Shown here one piece after another: positions 1 to 6,080 of a stretch of 9,942 nucleotides of DNA. The stretch covers positions 1-9,942 of the forward strand of contig JAUPWC010000391.1 of the NCBI GenBank assembly GCA_030916665.1, written 5' to 3'. Below the pieces are notes generated by a model. It ran no database searches, was not told the DNA's origin, and saw only the letters and a program-made list of their open reading frames with translations. Source of the DNA: Verrucomicrobiota bacterium (lineage in GTDB: Bacteria > Verrucomicrobiota > Verrucomicrobiia > Opitutales > Opitutaceae). Every line of letters starts with the position of its first letter. The first letter of the stretch is position 1. A program made the position numbers and the translations under genes.

Positions 1-88
1 CAACTACGCCATCCGCTTCGATTTCAGCGACGGCCACCGCACGGGACTCTACAGCTACGACCTGCTGCGCAAGCTGGGCGGCGGTTGA
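1..88 (+). CDS. DUF971-domain protein, C-terminal end (partial)
   Basis: Only the last 28 codons are present, from base 2 to the TGA at 86-88; the gene begins before the window. The visible peptide contains NYAIRFDFSDGHRTGLYSYD followed by LLRKL. This matches the end of the DUF971 / gamma-butyrobetaine-hydroxylase N-terminal-like fold, whose hallmark is 'NYAI...W/FSDGH.TGIYS...LR.L'. Family members are small (about 100-130 residues) and often sit beside Mrp/ApbC-type iron-sulfur carrier genes, but their biochemical role is unsettled. The ending right after the LR.L element suggests a stand-alone small protein or a C-terminal domain; which one cannot be decided here. The family call is fairly secure despite the short length. 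Nothing can be said about its promoter or operon. Confidence 0.75.
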   Translation, partial: NYAIRFDFSDGHRTGLYSYDLLRKLGGG

Positions 89-159
89 GCCAGATTCATG
101 CAGCGCGAGGTGGAGCGACTTGACCCCAAGGCGCTGGTTTGAAGCAGCTGCGCCGCAAC

Positions 160-179
160 CCGGGGCGAGGGCGCCCCGG
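160..179. terminator. GC-rich hairpin between convergent genes, possible terminator
   Basis: An 8-bp perfect inverted repeat (CCGGGGCG / CGCCCCGG) with a 4-nt loop AGGG lies in the 143-bp gap between the ends of the DUF971 gene (+) and the 405-residue gene (-). Position and stability fit a bidirectional terminator or transcript-end structure. There is no T-run on either side, so it is not a canonical intrinsic terminator. The rest of the gap (89-159, 180-231) shows no gene. Confidence 0.4.
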
Positions 180-231
180 CTCCATCGGACGCAGATGCCG
201 CGGGCGGGGTCGCCAGCGCTCCACAGAATGC

Positions 232-1449
232 TCAGTGCGCCAGGTCGGCGATCCTGAGTTTGGCGAGGCCTTCGACCGCCTTGCCCTTGGCGAGTGCGGG
301 CTTGAAACAGGCCACGGCCACCAGGCGCTCCAGCGCCTCGCCACCGGGCCGGATGCACTCCGCATCGCGAAAGACGCCCAACGGCAGACCGTCGCGGCTC
401 ACCTTCACGTAAACCACCTGCTGCGACTCGGCGTCATCGAAGGCACCGCGGAGATTTGCGGCGTCGAGTCCGAGCGCGAGCGCGGGCGGCAGCGTCTCAC
501 CCTTGTGGGCCGTGACATGCTCCATGACGAGGTATTGGTGGGCCTCCTCGCGCGTCAGCCACACGCTCTTGTCGGAGACGTTCGTGCCGAACTCGAGGCC
601 GCTGCCGTAAAGATGAACGGTGGACCGGACGAGTTCGTAGCCTTCCGGAAACCCGCCCTGCATCACGCGCACGTTGAGGGGCTCGGCGTCGAGGCGCTCC
701 AGGTCCTTGGCAAAGATCCAGCGCTTGGTGTTGGTCGGATCGCTTTTGTCGCGGTAGTGCGCCACCACGACCAGGTAGGCGTCCCGCACGGGCACGGGCG
801 ACGAGACCTCGCAGGTGACCAAGACCGCATCGAAGAGTTTTTTATCCAATTCCTCCTGCAGCTGACCCGCCGCGACGCCGGCGTTGTTCAGGTCGGAACC
901 GGTCGAGAGGCTGGCGGTGTTGAAGGCGTTGATCTGCGTCGAGGCGCCACCGCTGCCGAGATTGGCCATGCCGCCGCCGAGGGCGCCGGCGCGCTGGTCG
1001 GCCAGCTGCGCCCCCATCATCGCGTTCGCCATCTGTCCGGCCGTGGTGCCGACCGCCGATTGGGCGGCGCTGCCCGACTGGGCGGCGGCAAACTTGCGGT
1101 GCGGATCGTTCTGCGGCGTGTAGGCGCGCTCGATTTTCAAGGCCGCCACCTGCGCCGTGTGATCGCTGAGCTTCAGCCGGGGCGTGACCTGCATGGCGAG
1201 CACGCTGCGGTTCATCGGCACCAGCAACGGGCCGTCCTTCACCTGGACCACAAAGGCGTCGTCCTCGACATCCCGCACCCGGTGCATCTGCCGGTTGGCC
1301 TGCACCTCGAGGTCGGCGCCCATGAACAGGACGTAGGGCTTGGCCGGTGTCGCGGCGGGCGCGGGATCGGACGCAAAGGATGGCAAGGCGGACAGCAGGC
1401 AGGCGGACGCGGCCATGCGCCGGGCGATGAACCGGAAGCAGACGTTCAT
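232..1449 (-). CDS. secreted protein of unknown function with TonB-C-terminal-like domain
   Basis: The protein has 405 residues. The N-terminus (RFIARR, then a hydrophobic stretch, then ALPSFA before SDPAPA) looks like a Sec signal peptide with cleavage near residue 26, so the product is probably periplasmic or envelope-associated. Residues 28-37 are a short Ala/Pro linker. Residues 38-110 look like a compact beta domain ('LFMGADLEVQANRQMHRVRDV'-like). Residues 120-197 are low-complexity Ala/Gly/Ser/Asn-rich. Residues 198-315 are an ordered domain with no match I recognise. Residues 345-402 resemble a TonB C-terminal domain: VYVKVSRDG near the start, then ACFKPALAKGKAVEG near the end, like 'FKPA..dGkpV' of energy transducers, but without a TonB membrane anchor plus long Pro-rich spacer. 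The ATG at 1449 was chosen because it includes the basic signal-peptide region; its leader is C-rich with no ribosome-binding site. No function is assigned. Confidence 0.8.
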   Translation of the reverse strand: MNVCFRFIARRMAASACLLSALPSFASDPAPAATPAKPYVLFMGADLEVQANRQMHRVRDVEDDAFVVQVKDGPLLVPMNRSVLAMQVTPRLKLSDHTAQVAALKIERAYTPQNDPHRKFAAAQSGSAAQSAVGTTAGQMANAMMGAQLADQRAGALGGGMANLGSGGASTQINAFNTASLSTGSDLNNAGVAAGQLQEELDKKLFDAVLVTCEVSSPVPVRDAYLVVVAHYRDKSDPTNTKRWIFAKDLERLDAEPLNVRVMQGGFPEGYELVRSTVHLYGSGLEFGTNVSDKSVWLTREEAHQYLVMEHVTAHKGETLPPALALGLDAANLRGAFDDAESQQVVYVKVSRDGLPLGVFRDAECIRPGGEALERLVAVACFKPALAKGKAVEGLAKLRIADLAH

Positions 1450-1580
1450 GGGAGGGAGGGTTAGGGGGACTGTTGCCGGCCCGCCTTAGGGAGCGGACCG
1501 CAGGGCACCTTCAGGCAATTCCGCCCGCTGCGGGTGTCAAACGGCATCCCGGACGCGCGGCCAGCTGAACCGGAAACCAC

Positions 1581-1592
1581 CAGCCATGGCTG
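1581..1592. repeat. 12-bp perfect palindrome CAGCCATGGCTG
   Basis: CAGCCATGGCTG is identical to its own reverse complement and lies 5 bp from the left end of the larger palindromic repeat at 1598-1676. It may be part of the same repeat unit or an independent protein-binding site. The remainder of 1450-1597 shows no gene, and I see no convincing promoter there. Confidence 0.5.
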
Positions 1593-1597
1593 ATTGA

Positions 1598-1676
1598 CGG
1601 AGGGCCAAGCTCCCGCGCGGCCGTGAAGGCGATATCGCATCCGACGAGTTCGGCCTCGAGGGAGCTCGGCCCTCCG
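1598..1676. repeat. 79-bp imperfect palindromic repeat (REP/MITE-like), downstream of lpxA
   Basis: The arms CGGAGGGCCAAGCTCCC (1598-1614) and GGGAGCTCGGCCCTCCG (1660-1676) pair with a single mismatch over 17 positions. A further inner stem pairs around GGCCG (1619-1623) with CGGCC (1651-1655). The central loop contains the perfect palindrome GCGATATCGC (1629-1638). The element lies 57 bp beyond the lpxA stop, in the 283-bp gap before the 405-residue gene. It could end or stabilise the lpx transcript, but has no T-run. Its structure suggests a dispersed intergenic palindromic repeat. I believe similar elements recur in Opitutaceae genomes, but that is memory, not something this window can show. 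Confidence 0.7.
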
Positions 1677-1732
1677 GGAATGGGGCTACCGGACAAGGTT
1701 TGATCCGACCGCCTCCTCGACGAAACGGAAGC

Positions 1733-2518
1733 TCACTTCCCCGCCACGACGCCGCGCTCGCTCCGCGTGACGAAGTTCAGGAAATGCTGGAACTCCGGCG
1801 TGCCGGCGAGCTTGTGCGTGCGCATGTGCTCGAAGGCTTGGGTGCGGTTGTAACCCGAGCGGTAGAACAGCCGGAAGGCCTGCTTGATGGATTCGAGCTG
1901 CTCCGGCGTGAACCCGTTGCGCTCGAGCCCGACCTTGTTGATCGAGCGGGCGATGGCGGCGTTGCCGTCGGCGATGATGTAGGGCGGCACGTCCTGCACG
2001 ACCTTGGACATCGCCCCGAGCATCGCGTGGGCGCCGATGCGGCAGAACTGGTGCACGCCGCTCCCCCACCCGATGTTGATGTGGTCTTCGGCGATCACGT
2101 GGCCGGCGAGGGCGGACTGCGCGCTCATGACGAGATGGTTGCCGACGACGCAGTCGTGCGCGATGTGGCTGTAGGCCAGCATCACGTTGTCGTGGCCCAT
2201 GCGCGTGTAGTCGCCCTCGTTGGTCGCGCCGTGGACGCTGACGTATTCGCGGAAGACGTTGCGGTCGCCGACGACGAGGCCGGGCTCGCCGCCCTTGTAT
2301 TTCAGGTCGTGGGTCTTGGTGCCGACGCAGGCGAAGGGGAAAATCTCACACTGGGCGCCGATGGTGGTGCGGCCCTCGACGTTGGCGTGGTGGTGGAGAA
2401 TCGTGCCGGTGCCGAGGGTCGCGAGATTGCCGACAAACGCATAGGCGCCGATCACGACATCCTCGCCCAGCTGCGCGCCGGGTTCAATGATCGCGGTGGG
2501 ATGGATCTGGCAGGCCAT
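1733..2518 (-). CDS. lpxA: acyl-[ACP]-UDP-N-acetylglucosamine O-acyltransferase (LpxA)
   Basis: This cytoplasmic enzyme of lipid A synthesis transfers a 3-hydroxyacyl chain from ACP to the 3-OH of UDP-GlcNAc. At 261 residues it is close to the E. coli enzyme (262). Residues 1-185 are the left-handed beta-helix of hexapeptide repeats (IHPTAIIEPGAQLGEDVVIG at the start). The signature SHIAHDC puts the catalytic His at H121 (E. coli H125). AGH140, VHQFC with H156, and R200 match E. coli H144, H160 and R204. From about 190 the helical C-terminal domain runs to the TGA, with GFTPEQLESIKQAFRLFYRSG. The ATG at 2518 was chosen because MACQIHPTA matches the family start; the frame stays open upstream but only as antiparallel-frame noise inside fabZ. 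It begins 4 bp after the lpxC/fabZ stop, so the two are co-transcribed. The acyl-ruler position equivalent to E. coli G173 is A169. Confidence 0.96.
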   Translation of the reverse strand: MACQIHPTAIIEPGAQLGEDVVIGAYAFVGNLATLGTGTILHHHANVEGRTTIGAQCEIFPFACVGTKTHDLKYKGGEPGLVVGDRNVFREYVSVHGATNEGDYTRMGHDNVMLAYSHIAHDCVVGNHLVMSAQSALAGHVIAEDHINIGWGSGVHQFCRIGAHAMLGAMSKVVQDVPPYIIADGNAAIARSINKVGLERNGFTPEQLESIKQAFRLFYRSGYNRTQAFEHMRTHKLAGTPEFQHFLNFVTRSERGVVAGK

Positions 2519-2522
2519 GGGC

Positions 2523-3854
2523 TCAGTCGAAGTCGGCGTTGTCCACGAGGGCGAACATGAGCTCGGCCGAGGACACGGCGGAACCGCCGACGCTGCACTC
2601 GCCCTCGGCGCAGGCGATCGCGCCGCGCAGCTTGGTGAGCTTGACCTTGATGCTGATCTGGTCACCGGGGCGCACGGGCTTCCGGAACTTGACCTTGTCG
2701 GCGCTCATGAAGAGCGCGACCTTGCCGTCAATGGTCATCTTGCGGATCAGCAGAATGCCCGCGGCCTGCGCCATCGCCTCGAGCTGGAGCACGCCCGGCA
2801 TCACAGGGTTGCCCGGGTAATGCCCCTGGAAAAACGGCTCGTTGATCGTGACGTTCTTGATCGCCGTGAGCTCGTCCACGCCCAGCTCGGCGATGCGGTC
2901 GATCATCACGAACGGGTAGCGGTGCGGGATGGTGTCGAGGATGCGGCGGATATCGAGCGAGGTCTCGGTGGTGATCTCGGCCTTGGGCGCCGCAGGCTTG
3001 GCCGGCTTCTTGCCACCCTTCTTCCACGCCTCGTATTTCTCGAGCAGGTGCTTGGTCAGCTCGGCGTTGAGGGCGTGGCCGGGGCGCGTAGCCACGATGT
3101 GCGCCTTCAGCGGGATGCCGAGCAGCACGATGTCGCCGATGATATCGAGGATCTTGTGGCGCACGAACTCGTCGGCGAAACGCAGCGGCTCCTTGGAGAT
3201 GATCTTGTCGCCCTTGATGACGACGGCGCAGTCGAGCGAGCCGCCCTTGATCTTGCCGAGCTTGATGAGCTCCTCGATGTCCTCATAGACGGTGAACGTG
3301 CGCGAGGCGGCGACCTGCGTGACGTAAACGTCGGGATCGATGGTGAGCGAGAGGTGCTGGGTGTGCATGCCGCGGTCGTCGGCCGAGGTGCAGGTGATCT
3401 TCAGGCCGTCGAAGGGCAGCGCGATGATCGAGGAGTTGCCCTTGGAGACGGAGACGGTCTCGGTGAGGGAAAAGTATTCGCGCGCAGCGTTCTGTTCCAC
3501 GGGCTCGCCCTGCTGGATGAGCTTCACGAACTCGCGGGCCGAGCCGTCCATGATCGGCGGCTCGCTGGCGTTCATCTCGATGAGCAGGTTGTCGATGCCG
3601 CAGCCGCTGAGCGCGCTGAGCACATGCTCGACGGTGTGGATCTTGGCGTGGCCCTGCTGGATCGTGGTCGCGCGCACCAGGTCGGTGACGAGGTCCACCC
3701 GCGGCTTGATTTCGGGCTGGCCGTGCAGGTCCGTGCGTTTGAACACGAGGCCGTGGTTGGCCGGGGCGGGTTTGAAGGTCATTTGCACGGCGTCTCCGGT
3801 GTGCAGGGCATTGCCCTTGATGGAGACCTCGCGCAGAAGGGTGCGCTGCTTCAT
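2523..3854 (-). CDS. lpxC/fabZ: bifunctional UDP-3-O-acyl-GlcNAc deacetylase / 3-hydroxyacyl-ACP dehydratase (LpxC-FabZ fusion)
   Basis: The protein has 443 residues and two cytoplasmic enzymes in one chain. Residues 1-275 are LpxC, the zinc deacetylase that commits UDP-3-O-acyl-GlcNAc to lipid A. VEHVLSAL gives catalytic E76 and zinc ligand H77, [10 protein letters not shown] gives zinc ligands H233 and D237, and PGHALN gives the catalytic H260. EPPIMDGSA (98-106) is another family block. A Lys/Pro/Ala-rich linker occupies about 276-295. Residues 299-443 are Fab[13 protein letters not shown] (309-320), then [20 protein letters not shown] with catalytic H345 and E359, the usual 14 residues apart. 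The ATG at 3854 ([10 protein letters not shown]) fits the LpxC family start; an in-frame GTG at 3881 would add nine residues. This fusion is known from Bacteroidota, Chlorobi and relatives. It is followed by lpxA after 4 bp and is divergent from efp. There is no Shine-Dalgarno sequence. Confidence 0.96.
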   Translation of the reverse strand: MKQRTLLREVSIKGNALHTGDAVQMTFKPAPANHGLVFKRTDLHGQPEIKPRVDLVTDLVRATTIQQGHAKIHTVEHVLSALSGCGIDNLLIEMNASEPPIMDGSAREFVKLIQQGEPVEQNAAREYFSLTETVSVSKGNSSIIALPFDGLKITCTSADDRGMHTQHLSLTIDPDVYVTQVAASRTFTVYEDIEELIKLGKIKGGSLDCAVVIKGDKIISKEPLRFADEFVRHKILDIIGDIVLLGIPLKAHIVATRPGHALNAELTKHLLEKYEAWKKGGKKPAKPAAPKAEITTETSLDIRRILDTIPHRYPFVMIDRIAELGVDELTAIKNVTINEPFFQGHYPGNPVMPGVLQLEAMAQAAGILLIRKMTIDGKVALFMSADKVKFRKPVRPGDQISIKVKLTKLRGAIACAEGECSVGGSAVSSAELMFALVDNADFD

Positions 3855-3904
3855 GGGTGAAGGCGGAGTGTCCGAAAGCACTTGTAAATGACAAGCTTGG
3901 AGAT

Positions 3905-3914
3905 GGTCCGGACC
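3905..3914. promoter_or_regulatory. palindrome GGTCCGGACC in divergent lpxC/efp intergenic region
   Basis: A perfect 10-bp palindrome lies near the middle of the 176-bp region between lpxC/fabZ (-) and efp (+), about 50 bp from the lpxC start. A second short inverted repeat, CTTGT-AAATG-ACAAG (3881-3895), lies between it and the lpxC start. Either could be an operator. The evidence is symmetry and position only; I found no convincing -35/-10 pair for the lpxC direction. Confidence 0.25.
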
Positions 3915-3960
3915 GTCCGCTCACGTTTCGTTTTCGCTCCGAAGAATTCCGAGGGTAGTG

Positions 3961-3990
3961 TTGACACCTCCGAAAGCCGCTCGGTATTCC
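3961..3990 (+). promoter_or_regulatory. putative sigma-70-type promoter of efp
   Basis: A perfect -35 box TTGACA (3961-3966) is followed after 18 bp by a weak -10 box TATTCC (3985-3990). Transcription would start near 3997, leaving a leader of about 34 nt before the efp ATG. The -35 is convincing; the -10 matches only the first three consensus bases. Confidence 0.45.
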
Positions 3991-4030
3991 TGTCCCCTTT
4001 CAAACTCGAAACCTCCGACCCGATTCCGTC

Positions 4031-4588
4031 ATGCCCGCAGCCAACGACGTCCGCAAAGGCCAAGTCATCAAGTTCAACGGCGAGCCCCACCTCGTCATGG
4101 AAACCCAGCACCGCACGCCCGGTAACCTCCGCGCCTTCGTGCAGATCAAGATGCGCAACCTGCGCTACGGCAAGACGCTGGAACAGCGTTTCAACTCCCC
4201 CGACCCCGTCGAGGTCCTCCCGACCGACCGCCGCACGCTGGAGTTCAGCTACGCCGATCGCGACACCTACACTTTCATGGATCCGGAGTCCTTCGAGAGC
4301 TTCGAACTCAGCGCCGCCATGATCGGCGAGTCCAAGTATTACCTGGTCGCCAACGGCAAGGCCGAGGTGCTCTTCATCAACGAGGTGCCCGTCACCATCG
4401 ACATCCCCTCCTCCGTCACGCTCAAGATCACCGAGAGCTCCGAGGGCATCAAGGGCGACACCGCCTCGAACGTCCAGAAGCCCGCCACCTGCGAGACCGG
4501 CCTGGTTGTTCAGGTGCCGCTCTTCATCAAGGCCGGCGAGCTGATCAAGGTCAGCACCGCCGACGGTTCCTACCTCGGCCGCGCCTGA
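4031..4588 (+). CDS. efp: translation elongation factor P
   Basis: At 185 residues this has the standard EF-P length. The protein binds stalled ribosomes between the P and E sites and promotes peptide bonds at consecutive prolines. Domain I (KOW-like, about 1-64) includes VRKGQVIKFNGEPHLVMETQ and IKMRNLRYGK. Domain II (about 65-125) contains YTFMDPESFE. The OB-fold domain III ends with the signature around VTLKITESSEGIKGDTASN (about 138-156) and VQVPLFIKAGELIKVSTADG. The domain I tip loop reads TPGNLRAF, placing asparagine N32 where E. coli has the modified K34 and EarP-type proteins have arginine. The ATG at 4031 was chosen by family length; the leader lacks a ribosome-binding site. It is single-gene, with its own promoter and a strong terminator. 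Confidence 0.96.
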   Translation: MPAANDVRKGQVIKFNGEPHLVMETQHRTPGNLRAFVQIKMRNLRYGKTLEQRFNSPDPVEVLPTDRRTLEFSYADRDTYTFMDPESFESFELSAAMIGESKYYLVANGKAEVLFINEVPVTIDIPSSVTLKITESSEGIKGDTASNVQKPATCETGLVVQVPLFIKAGELIKVSTADGSYLGRA

Positions 4589-4623
4589 CGAGATTTTCGG
4601 TTTTCGAATCCCGATTTACGATG

Positions 4624-4656
4624 GGCCCGCGACGCAAGTCGCGGGCCTTTTTCTTT
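4624..4656 (+). terminator. intrinsic terminator of efp
   Basis: A perfect 10-bp GC-rich stem GGCCCGCGAC / GTCGCGGGCC with loop GCAA (4624-4647) is followed directly by TTTTTCTTT. It lies 35 bp after the efp stop and is a textbook Rho-independent terminator. Confidence 0.95.
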
Positions 4657-4670
4657 CAAACTCCCGCCAC

Positions 4671-4751
4671 GTCATTCTGAGCGAAGCGAAGAATCCATCG
4701 GCATGACTGCCCGTCTTGCCCAACTGGACTCTTCGCTTCGCTCAGCGTGAC
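4671..4751. repeat. inverted pair of TCATTCTGAGCGAAGCGAAG repeats
   Basis: The left arm GTCATTCTGAGCGAAGCGAA continues into GAATC (4671-4695). The right arm (4727-4751) contains CTTCGCTTCGCTCAG and ends GTGAC. The two pair at 22 of 25 positions across a 31-bp spacer. The sequence matches a family of dispersed intergenic repeats seen in many unrelated bacterial genomes. Located between the ends of convergent efp and the VOC gene, it could also act as a terminator for the VOC gene. Another copy lies at 5330. Confidence 0.75.
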
Positions 4752-4771
4752 AGGCCGGAATGGTTTTTCTT

Positions 4772-4809
4772 CATCCGTGCCCATCCGCGCAATCCGTGGC
4801 GAAGAATCC
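4772..4809. repeat. degenerate periodic ATCCGTG tract
   Basis: CATCCGTG, CATCCGCG, AATCCGTG and AATCCG follow each other at about 9-12 bp spacing, ending just before the VOC stop codon. It reads as a degenerate short tandem repeat near one DNA turn per unit. No coding or RNA role is evident. Confidence 0.5.
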
Positions 4810-4812
4810 GCC

Positions 4813-5241
4813 TCAAAATTGCAGGCTCTTCGGCGTGTATTCCATCAGCTCGATGACGTTGCCGTCGGGGTCGTGGACCCAGGCCTGCTTCGAGTGGTCC
4901 ATGCCAACCTTCACGGGACGGTCGATCTTCACGCCGCGCGCCTCAAGCCGGGCCAGATAGTCCTCGATGCCCTGCACCTCGAAACAGAAATGGTTGAAGT
5001 GTGTGCCGGCATGCGGCTTCAGCTTCTCGGTCGCGTCCCCGCCCCACTGTTTCGCCGCGCCGGCGCGGTCGAAGATCTCGATGAAGCTCATGTGCCCCGC
5101 CTCGAAATAGTGGCCGAAGACCGTGCCGTCGTCGTGCTTCAGCGAGAACTTGATCGGCAGACCGAGCCCGTCGCGGTAGAACGCGGTCATCGCCGGCAGC
5201 TGGTGGGACATCAGACAGAGGTGGGCGAGTTGGCGGATCAT
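4813..5241 (-). CDS. VOC-family (glyoxalase/dioxygenase-like) metalloprotein
   Basis: At 142 residues this is typical of a single vicinal-oxygen-chelate protein with two beta-alpha-beta-beta-beta modules. Module one begins IRQLAHLCLMS and contains FYRDGLGLPIKF and SFIEIFD. Module two has FNHFCFEVQGIEDYLARLEA and WVHDPDGNVIELMEY. The expected metal ligands are H7, E55, H84 and E131, all present. This spacing fits lactoylglutathione-lyase-type members, but the family also includes epimerases, dioxygenases and antibiotic-binding proteins. The substrate cannot be assigned; a cytoplasmic small-molecule enzyme is the safe statement. The start ATG at 5241 puts the first ligand at residue 7, as usual. 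The gene stands alone among repeats on both sides, and its leader is CCC-rich without a ribosome-binding site. Confidence 0.88.
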   Translation of the reverse strand: MIRQLAHLCLMSHQLPAMTAFYRDGLGLPIKFSLKHDDGTVFGHYFEAGHMSFIEIFDRAGAAKQWGGDATEKLKPHAGTHFNHFCFEVQGIEDYLARLEARGVKIDRPVKVGMDHSKQAWVHDPDGNVIELMEYTPKSLQF

Positions 5242-5260
5242 GGGGGTGCGGGTGGTTGCT

Positions 5261-5399
5261 GGTTATTGGCTATCAGTTATTGGAATCGGTCCAAAACGTA
5301 GCGACCGTCTACCTTTAGAGCCCCGCAGCGTCATCCTGAGCCGTGCGAAGGATCCAAGGGGAAACATCCCCAATAACCAACAGCCCCCAGCCAATAACC
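5261..5399. repeat. nested inverted repeat of GGTTATTGG units
   Basis: The outer arms GGTTATTGGC (5261-5270) and GCCAATAACC (5390-5399) are perfect complements. The inner arms GTTATTGG (5276-5283) and CCAATAAC (5370-5377) are also perfect. The 86-bp interior carries a further dispersed repeat copy (5330-5355). The whole fills most of the 170-bp gap between the VOC and carbonic anhydrase genes. It resembles a small non-coding insertion (MITE-like), but no target-site duplication is obvious. Confidence 0.55.
5330..5355 (+). repeat. third copy of TCATCCTGAGC-type repeat
   Basis: GTCATCCTGAGCCGTGCGAA continuing to GGATCC is a diverged copy of the 4671 repeat, in the same orientation (differences around the GCGAAGC core). 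It lies within the loop of the nested inverted repeat upstream of the VOC gene. Confidence 0.65.
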
Positions 5400-5411
5400 G
5401 CGCGCAGCCCG

Positions 5412-6080
5412 CTACCACGGCACCGTGGTGCAGCCGTGCTGGGCGGCCTCGACCGCGCGGTCGTAGGCCACCGCCGCTTCGTCCGACGTGCTGGCCGCGG
5501 TCTCCAGGTCGCGCAGCAGGCCGTCGCGCAGGCCGTAGATCCAGCCATGCACCGAGAGCGGCTGCCCGCGGGTCCAGGCATCCTGCACGATCGTGGTCGA
5601 GCAGACGTTAGCCACCTGCTCGATGACATTGAGTTCGCAGAGCTTGGCGCTGCGGGCGGTGTCATCGCCCAGCAGGCCGAGACAGTCGTCGTGCTTGGCG
5701 CGCACGTCCTGCACATGCCGCAGCCAGTTGTCGGCCAAACCCACGCGCGTGCAGCGGTAGGCCGCCTGCACGCCGCCGCAGCCGTAGTGGCCCACGACCA
5801 TGACGTGCTTCACCTTGAGCACATCCACGGCGTATTGGAGGACGGAGAGGCAGTTGAGGTCGGTGTGGACGACCACGTTGGCGATGTTGCGATGGACGAA
5901 GACCTCGCCGGGGAGCAGGCCGATGATCTCGTTGGCCGGCACGCGCGAGTCCGAGCAGCCGATCCACAGGTATTCGGGGTTCTGCTGGCGCGAGAGCTTC
6001 TGGAAAAACTCCGGATCGCGCCGCTTGATCGCCTCGGCCCAGGCCTGGTTCTGTTCAAAGAGGTTCTTCAGGCTTTGCAT
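5412..6080 (-). CDS. can: beta-class carbonic anhydrase (Can-like)
   Basis: At 222 residues it is nearly the length of E. coli Can (220), with the same numbering in the first half. This zinc enzyme interconverts CO2 and bicarbonate in the cytoplasm, supplying bicarbonate for carboxylases. GCSDSRVPANE gives zinc ligand C42 and the D44/R46 dyad; GHYGCGG gives ligands H98 and C101. W39, R64 (FVHR) and Y182 (HGWIYG) fit the non-catalytic bicarbonate pocket of type II enzymes, so inhibition by bicarbonate at low pH is likely. FVHRNIANVVVHTDLNCLSV and LCELNVIEQV are further family blocks, and HGWIYGLRDGLLRDL closes the fold. The ATG at 6080 (MQSLKNLFEQNQAW) was preferred over in-frame ATGs at 6116, 6140 and 6188 because it matches family length. 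It is divergent from the macroglobulin gene. Confidence 0.95.
   Translation of the reverse strand: MQSLKNLFEQNQAWAEAIKRRDPEFFQKLSRQQNPEYLWIGCSDSRVPANEIIGLLPGEVFVHRNIANVVVHTDLNCLSVLQYAVDVLKVKHVMVVGHYGCGGVQAAYRCTRVGLADNWLRHVQDVRAKHDDCLGLLGDDTARSAKLCELNVIEQVANVCSTTIVQDAWTRGQPLSVHGWIYGLRDGLLRDLETAASTSDEAAVAYDRAVEAAQHGCTTVPW

Noticed and set aside
89..231. Possible small RNA or repeat in the first intergenic gap
   Set aside because: Apart from the GC hairpin at 160-179 I find no paired structure, promoter or repeat copy elsewhere in the window.
139..1464. Long plus-strand open frame opposite the 405-residue gene
   Set aside because: It is the complement of a convincing secreted protein; its product is Arg/Gly/His-rich with no domain, as expected from antisense of GC-rich coding DNA.
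1511..1696. Possible 61-residue minus-strand peptide gene downstream of lpxA
   Set aside because: It runs straight through the palindromic repeat, so the peptide is probably just the repeat translated. Kept only as a repeat observation.
1700..2560. Plus-strand open frame opposite lpxA
   Set aside because: It lies antisense to lpxA, which has all catalytic residues; no recognisable motif.
2519..2665. Longer N-terminus for LpxA from upstream in-frame starts
   Set aside because: The extension is Arg/Ser/Pro-rich, overlaps conserved FabZ coding sequence in another frame, and LpxA normally starts at the hexapeptide helix as with the ATG at 2518.
2487..3860. Long plus-strand open frame of 457 codons opposite lpxC/fabZ
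   Set aside because: It mirrors the highly conserved LpxC-FabZ gene; the composition (Asp/His/Leu/Gly-rich) is that of an antisense shadow.
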